Of a stretch of DNA of 64,000 nt, positions 60,742 through 64,000 are shown one piece after another. The stretch comes from Candidatus Iainarchaeum sp. (lineage in GTDB: Archaea; Iainarchaeota; Iainarchaeia; Iainarchaeales; UBA10219). A model generated the notes under the pieces. It saw nothing but the letters and a program-made list of their open reading frames with translations, was not told the DNA's origin and ran no database searches. Positions within the stretch are counted from its first letter, which is position 1. The number at the start of each line of letters is the position of its first letter. The stretch lies in assembly GCA_018304425.1 (NCBI GenBank), contig JAGVWE010000003.1, positions 1 to 64,000 on the forward strand, given 5' to 3'. Made by a program: the position numbers and the translations under genes.

Positions 60742-61158
60742 TTACCAGCGGCGTTTTCGGGGCTTCTTGGCCTTGCCCGGCCGCTTCCGGGCGGGCTTTT
60801 TGCGGGCGACCCCTCGGCGCCCCGCCTTCCGGGGGCGGGAAACCGGGCCCGGCTTCAAGCCCAGCGCGCGGGCGGACAACAGGCGAGCCAACTCCACGCT
60901 TTGCTCGTGCAGCGAGGGCGGAATCAATCCAATGGCTTTGAAGACCCCGGCCTTCACCCGGTAATGGCGTTCGAGGAGGCTGCCGAGTTCTTCGATGGAG
61001 GCACTGGACGCCTCGCCTTCGACGGCCAAGACAAACGAGTGAATGGCGTGACCCAACTCGGTTAAACCCTTTTTCCGCGCCTCGGCACCCCGCGCGGCCT
61101 TGACCGCTTCGGCCTGGGCCAAGGCCTTCCGGTCAACGGCTTCCGCAAGCAAACCCAA
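60742..61158 (-). CDS. Orphan protein with lysine/arginine-rich tail
   Basis: About 138 residues; the start is a TTG at 61158 or at one of two nearby TTG codons (61161, 61152), following a GGAGGG. A helical Ala-rich domain (about 1-95) is followed by a strongly basic tail (RKAGRRGVARKKPARKRPGKAKKPRKRRW), histone-H1-like in composition. It may bind nucleic acid. ATTTAAAT at 61192-61199 is shared with the divergent Trm112-like gene. Confidence 0.55.
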   Translation of the reverse strand: MGLLAEAVDRKALAQAEAVKAARGAEARKKGLTELGHAIHSFVLAVEGEASSASIEELGSLLERHYRVKAGVFKAIGLIPPSLHEQSVELARLLSARALGLKPGPVSRPRKAGRRGVARKKPARKRPGKAKKPRKRRW

Positions 61159-61191
61159 CAAAACCCTCCAACCATTGAAGGCAATAAACGT

Positions 61192-61199
61192 ATTTAAAT
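61192..61199. promoter_or_regulatory. Shared palindromic TATA element
   Basis: ATTTAAAT lies between the basic-tail orphan and the Trm112-like gene. Both starts have Shine-Dalgarno-like sequences, so both transcripts would carry short leaders. Confidence 0.5.
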
Positions 61200-61241
61200 A
61201 GATTCGCGTCCAAATTAACTCATTCAATCGGAGGTCATTCC

Positions 61242-61406
61242 ATGGGAAAAGAGCTTTCAAAGGAACTGCTGGAAGTCCTGGCCTGCCCGGCCTGCAAGGG
61301 AGACCTGGACTACCAGAAAGCAAAAGACCAACTGGTCTGCAAGAACAAGGCCTGCAAGCGCGCCTACAAAGTCGAAGACGGCATCCCGATCATGCTCGTG
61401 GAGTGA
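61242..61406 (+). CDS. Trm112-like zinc protein (UPF0434 type)
   Basis: 54 residues. LLEVLACPACKGDLDY, then LVCKNKACKRAYKVEDGIPIML: the pattern of Trm112/UPF0434 proteins, with C15, C18, C33 and C38 as a potential zinc site. Archaeal Trm112 activates several methyltransferases acting on tRNA, rRNA and translation factors. A textbook Shine-Dalgarno GGAGGT (61230-61235) precedes the ATG by six bases. Confidence 0.85.
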   Translation: MGKELSKELLEVLACPACKGDLDYQKAKDQLVCKNKACKRAYKVEDGIPIMLVE

Positions 61407-62094
61407 CCTTCCTTGGACGTCGGGTGCGCTGGGAAGCCAAGGACCTGATTAAAGGAGCGGATTTCCGACCCGGGCTGTGCTTTTTTCTCGGTGCTTCAGG
61501 CGACAACACAAACCCTTCGGCCAATAAACTTTTCCGCAGCCGCTTACGGGCGCGCCACAAGCGCTGGTCAACTGCGTTTCTTTTCAGTCCGAGTACGGCT
61601 GCAATCTCTTCTGGTGTCTTATCGCCTTGAATGGACAACCGCAATACTGCCGCCTCCCTAGGGGGCAGCAAGCCAATCGCATTTTCAATTAAGGCAACGG
61701 CTTCACGGCTTTCCAGTGTATAATGGCGCGTTCTCCGCGCACGATAACGCTCTTCCGCATCTGCGGGAAGTTGGCGGAGCGGATGGCTACGTTGGGTACG
61801 CCATTCCAGTAAAAAAGTGTTCTTCACGCCGCGTGTCAAATATCCAATCAAGCCATCCTCCGTTTTGGCTACCAGTTTCCCTGTAACCCAATTCCATGCG
61901 ACCTCGGCTGCCCGCGCACGCATCAGTTCACGCAAATGACGTGTGGAGAGATTGCGATATTCAGGCAGCAGGTGTCTGTAAAGGATCCGCCCCATGGCAC
62001 TATCCCAACCCGGCCGCGTCCTGTCGAGCATGGCCAGTAAATCTTCTATCGCACGGTTGTCACTAGCCGTATACCCGTGAACTGGACCTGACAT
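61390..62094 (-). CDS. Sigma-70-like (ECF-type) protein
   Basis: 234 residues. The second half (about 132-190) is a clear sigma region 4 helix-turn-helix: LIENAIGLLPPREAAVLRLS, then TPEEIAAVLGLKRNAVDQRL and WRARKRLRK. The N-terminal part includes a region-2-like stretch (YLTRGVKNTFLLEWRTQRS). The ECF layout in an archaeal context is unusual; it may regulate transcription without acting as a true sigma factor. The C-terminal 40 residues are basic and disordered. AAATAAAAA is about 28 bases before the ATG at 62094. Confidence 0.75.
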   Translation of the reverse strand: MSGPVHGYTASDNRAIEDLLAMLDRTRPGWDSAMGRILYRHLLPEYRNLSTRHLRELMRARAAEVAWNWVTGKLVAKTEDGLIGYLTRGVKNTFLLEWRTQRSHPLRQLPADAEERYRARRTRHYTLESREAVALIENAIGLLPPREAAVLRLSIQGDKTPEEIAAVLGLKRNAVDQRLWRARKRLRKSLLAEGFVLSPEAPRKKHSPGRKSAPLIRSLASQRTRRPRKVTPRA

Positions 62095-62117
62095 ACACCA
62101 GATACACACACGACCCC

Positions 62118-62126
62118 AAATAAAAA
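62118..62126. promoter_or_regulatory. Shared promoter (sigma-like / YdjM-like genes)
   Basis: AAATAAAAA centred about 28 bases from the minus-strand ATG (62094) and 26 bases from the plus-strand ATG (62148). Confidence 0.5.
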
Positions 62127-62147
62127 GGTTACCTTCCTTCCTCTGTC

Positions 62148-62627
62148 ATGGACCTCTTGTTCCACCTGCTCATCCCCTACACGCTTTTGCGGCTCCGGGG
62201 TTATGGCAACCGCTACCTGGTCCCGTTGGCGGTGCTGGCCGTCCTCCCCGACCTCGACCGGTTCGCGTGGCTGCGGCGAAGCTGGCACAGCCTCCTCCTG
62301 GGCCTTGCGCTGGTTGCCCTGGCCTGGTTCTTGGCGCGCAAGCGGGCGGACGGCAAACGCATCACTTTCATCAGCGGGTTCTACTTCTTCTCGCACCTCG
62401 CCCTCGACTTGGGCGGGGAAATGGCGTGGCTGTGGCCCCTGGACTCCAGCTACTACGTGGTCACGCCCTACGTGAAGCTCGTCAACCTCTGGCCGATTTT
62501 CGGCGTCGACTTCCAGGTGGTGCCAACCGTGGTCCAAGGCATTGGAACCGTGCTGAGCGCGGCTGGGTTTGGGGTGCTCGGGTTGCTACTGGGGTTGTGG
62601 ACTGTGAACAGCCTGCGACGAAAATAG
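62148..62627 (+). CDS. YdjM/DUF457-like membrane protein
   Basis: 159 residues with about four membrane segments. Motifs resemble the membrane-bound metal-dependent hydrolase family (YdjM, PF04307): LPDLDRF after the first segment, RRSWHSLLL, and FFSHLALDLGG. The role of that family is poorly known. ATG at 62148. Confidence 0.7.
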   Translation: MDLLFHLLIPYTLLRLRGYGNRYLVPLAVLAVLPDLDRFAWLRRSWHSLLLGLALVALAWFLARKRADGKRITFISGFYFFSHLALDLGGEMAWLWPLDSSYYVVTPYVKLVNLWPIFGVDFQVVPTVVQGIGTVLSAAGFGVLGLLLGLWTVNSLRRK

Positions 62628-62628
62628 T

Positions 62629-63003
62629 TTAGGCGCCTGGAATGAATTCGGCGAACGGCTTGCCGGAAAAGTGCTGGTCGCCGGTGAGCAGTTTCTTCTC
62701 GGCGCTGGCATAGGAATAAATGATGGCGTCCGCCAAGTGCAGGCCCTCAGCCTCGCACAAGTTGCCGGCCTCTATGGCCCGCTCGGCAGTAAGGGGCAGC
62801 ACGAGACTGTTCTGCATGACGTAATCAATGGCTTGATTCCGTTCAGCATCCGAAAATTTCCGTTTGACAAGGATTCTGGTGAGTTCACTTAGGACCAGGG
62901 TTGGCGTTTCGAGGTAGTTCCCTTCCAGCATGGACTTGAAGGGGGAGGCAGCATCCCCAAAATAGGATACCCAAGCATAGGTGTCAACGATATAGGTCTT
63001 CAT
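62629..63003 (-). CDS. vapC: PIN-domain ribonuclease toxin (VapC)
   Basis: 124 residues. PIN fold with acidic residues in YIVDTYAWV (D7), LSELTRIL (E40), HLADAIIYSYA (D92) and GDQHF (D108). VapC toxins cleave RNA, commonly tRNA. It starts 20 bases inside the upstream antitoxin gene. Confidence 0.88.
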   Translation of the reverse strand: MKTYIVDTYAWVSYFGDAASPFKSMLEGNYLETPTLVLSELTRILVKRKFSDAERNQAIDYVMQNSLVLPLTAERAIEAGNLCEAEGLHLADAIIYSYASAEKKLLTGDQHFSGKPFAEFIPGA

Positions 63004-63193
63004 GAATTTCTTCCTCGACGATGTCCTTGGTCGAAATGCGCCCGGCTAAGAAACCGGCCAAGCTCTTTTTCTTCTTGAACAGGCCCTCAACCAGGATTTC
63101 GTTGGCTAATTTGGATAGGTTGTCGGGAGAACGTTGGCGGAGCTTGGCGAAGACCGCTTCATCCAACACCAAGGTGGTGCGCACTTTGGACAT
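62984..63193 (-). CDS. vapB: Ribbon-helix-helix-like antitoxin (VapB)
   Basis: 69 residues from the ATG at 63193. MSKVRTTLVLDEAVFAKLRQ resembles a ribbon-helix-helix strand-helix start and LSKLANEIL the second helix; the C-terminal acidic stretch would bind VapC. CTTAAATAAAA is about 33 bases upstream. Confidence 0.8.
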   Translation of the reverse strand: MSKVRTTLVLDEAVFAKLRQRSPDNLSKLANEILVEGLFKKKKSLAGFLAGRISTKDIVEEEIHEDLYR

Positions 63194-63270
63194 AGTACCA
63201 GCATATAGCATACAGCATACCTTTTATTTAAGCTTAATTGCTATAAGCTAGGCACCAAAAGCAATATAAA

Positions 63271-63294
63271 ATAATTCGTTGATTGACGAATTAT
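63271..63294 (-). terminator. Hairpin overlapping the pyrG stop
   Basis: ATAATTCGT (63271-63279) pairs with ACGAATTAT (63286-63294) around a six-base loop and overlaps the TAA of pyrG. On the minus strand it is followed by a T-rich stretch (TTTATATTGCTTTT). A likely terminator. Confidence 0.5.
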
Positions 63295-64000
63295 TGTAGA
63301 CACGCCTTCACGAACCCCAAAAACAGGGGGTTGGGCTTCAGGGGCCGGGACGTGAACTCGGGGTGGAACTGCGTGCCCACGAAGAACTTGTGCACGGGCA
63401 ACTCCATGATTTGCATGATGCGCTTCTGGGGCGCGCGGCCGGAGAACACCAGGCCCTTGGCGGTCAACTGGTCGATGTACTGGGTGTTGACGTTGAAGCG
63501 GTGGCGGAAGCGTTCCCGGATTTTCGCGGCGCCATACAGCTTGTAGGCCAGCGTGCCTTTTTCCACGAGGACGTCGTAGCCGCCCAGCCGCATGGTGCCT
63601 CCAAGGCCTTCAATATCTTCCTGCTCGGGGAGGATGCAGATGACGGGATGCGGGGTCCTCGGGTTCACCTCCGTGGTGTTTGCGTCCTTCAAGCCACAGG
63701 CATTGCGCGCGAACTCAATCGTTGCCAACTGCATGCCATAGCAGAGGCCGAGATAGGGGATGCCGTGGGTGCGCGCGTAGCCGATGCAGGAAATCTTTCC
63801 CTCCACGCCGCGCGAGCCGAAGCCGCCGGGGACGATGAGGCCGTCAACGCCGGCCATGGCTTCTTCAACGGAACGCTTGCCCTTCTCGAGGTCGGTTGTT
63901 TCAATCCACTTCACGTTGACCTTGGACTGGGTCACGGCCGCGCAGTGTTCGAGCGCTTTCAGGATGCTGATATAAGAGTCGAAGAGACCGGTGTACTTTC
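63291..64000 (-). CDS. pyrG: CTP synthase PyrG, C-terminal part (runs off the window)
   Basis: The visible part is about 236 residues, the glutaminase domain of CTP synthase; the frame is still open at the window end, and KYTGLFDSYISILKALEH upstream of an internal GTG matches the family linker. Nucleophile Cys in LGLCYGMQL and the FHPEF His/Glu are visible, along with GGFGSRG. Converts UTP to CTP with glutamine. The N-terminal synthetase domain is outside the window. Confidence 0.94.
   Translation of the reverse strand, partial: KYTGLFDSYISILKALEHCAAVTQSKVNVKWIETTDLEKGKRSVEEAMAGVDGLIVPGGFGSRGVEGKISCIGYARTHGIPYLGLCYGMQLATIEFARNACGLKDANTTEVNPRTPHPVICILPEQEDIEGLGGTMRLGGYDVLVEKGTLAYKLYGAAKIRERFRHRFNVNTQYIDQLTAKGLVFSGRAPQKRIMQIMELPVHKFFVGTQFHPEFTSRPLKPNPLFLGFVKACLQ

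Noticed and set aside
1-64000. CRISPR arrays or insertion sequences
   Set aside because: No regularly spaced direct repeats, Cas genes, transposase motifs or terminal inverted repeats flanking a gene were seen.

Overview
The window looks like a chromosomal segment of a GC-rich archaeon. Archaeal signs are a diphthine synthase, a NucS endonuclease ending in a PCNA-box-like motif, an archaeal-type NMN adenylyltransferase (NadM), a TrmB regulator, split PurS/PurL/PurQ, and promoters in which a TTTAAA or TATA element sits about 25-29 bases before the start codon of apparently leaderless genes. Much of the metabolic gene content (PurH, PurN, FolD, GlyA, NadA/NadB/NadC, a histidine kinase with a receiver protein, a sigma-70-like protein) has a bacterial flavour. 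This mixture fits a DPANN-type lineage such as Diapherotrites, but that placement is a guess.

Layout. 1-7.2 kb: an unknown protein cut by the edge, dphB, DUF357, a radical SAM/SPASM enzyme, a membrane-anchored Ig-like protein, Nudix and acylphosphatase genes, cutA, a basic orphan, a double-domain ThyX-like protein and a JAB-like protein. 7.3-7.5 kb: tRNA-Ser(UGA) with a hairpin/T-rich terminator. 7.5-17.7 kb: purM, purB-thiC, a membrane protein, two small orphans, the purE-isochorismatase-purC-IMPase operon, and purA. 17.7-19.8 kb: an AT-rich island with an unknown gene pair, an HNH protein and a toxin/antitoxin-like DUF2283 pair. 19.9-24.7 kb: a Cdd1-like HhH protein with a YbaK deacylase, a lipoprotein with three Cys-rich repeats, glyA, the remnant of a Cys/Met PLP enzyme, a nitroreductase, an alpha/beta hydrolase, and a CuA-type cupredoxin lipoprotein. 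24.8-37.1 kb: folD-purN-purH, purD with formyl-THF cyclo-ligase, a large orphan, purF, and purS-purL-purQ. 37.1-41.8 kb: a GNAT-DHH-GNAT fusion and a cluster of orphans with a tandem duplication. 41.8-48.9 kb: tldD-tldE and nadC-nadM-nadB-nadA. 49.0-56.4 kb: an orphan, an M24 peptidase, histidine kinase and receiver, nucS, a second radical SAM protein, and a sodium:solute symporter divergent from a TrmB regulator around an 18-bp palindrome. 56.5-60.2 kb: enolase, a HAD-like protein, prs, a zinc-ribbon protein and a PPC-domain protein. 60.2-60.6 kb: an AT-rich structured non-coding region. 60.6-64 kb: small membrane and basic proteins, a Trm112-like protein, a sigma-70-like protein, a YdjM-like membrane protein, vapBC, and the 3' part of pyrG.

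Together the genes encode most or all of de novo IMP synthesis (prs, purF, D, N, S/L/Q, M, E, C, B, H) plus purA, one-carbon supply for it (glyA, folD, cyclo-ligase), thiC drawing on the purine intermediate AIR, and NAD synthesis from aspartate. Between these operons sit many single orphan genes with their own leaderless promoters and often Arg/Pro-rich N-termini. The most unusual items are the GNAT-DHH-GNAT fusion, the sigma-like protein, the CuA lipoprotein, the tandem ThyX protein, the duplicated orphan pair that carries its promoter with it, and the structured region at 60.2-60.5 kb.
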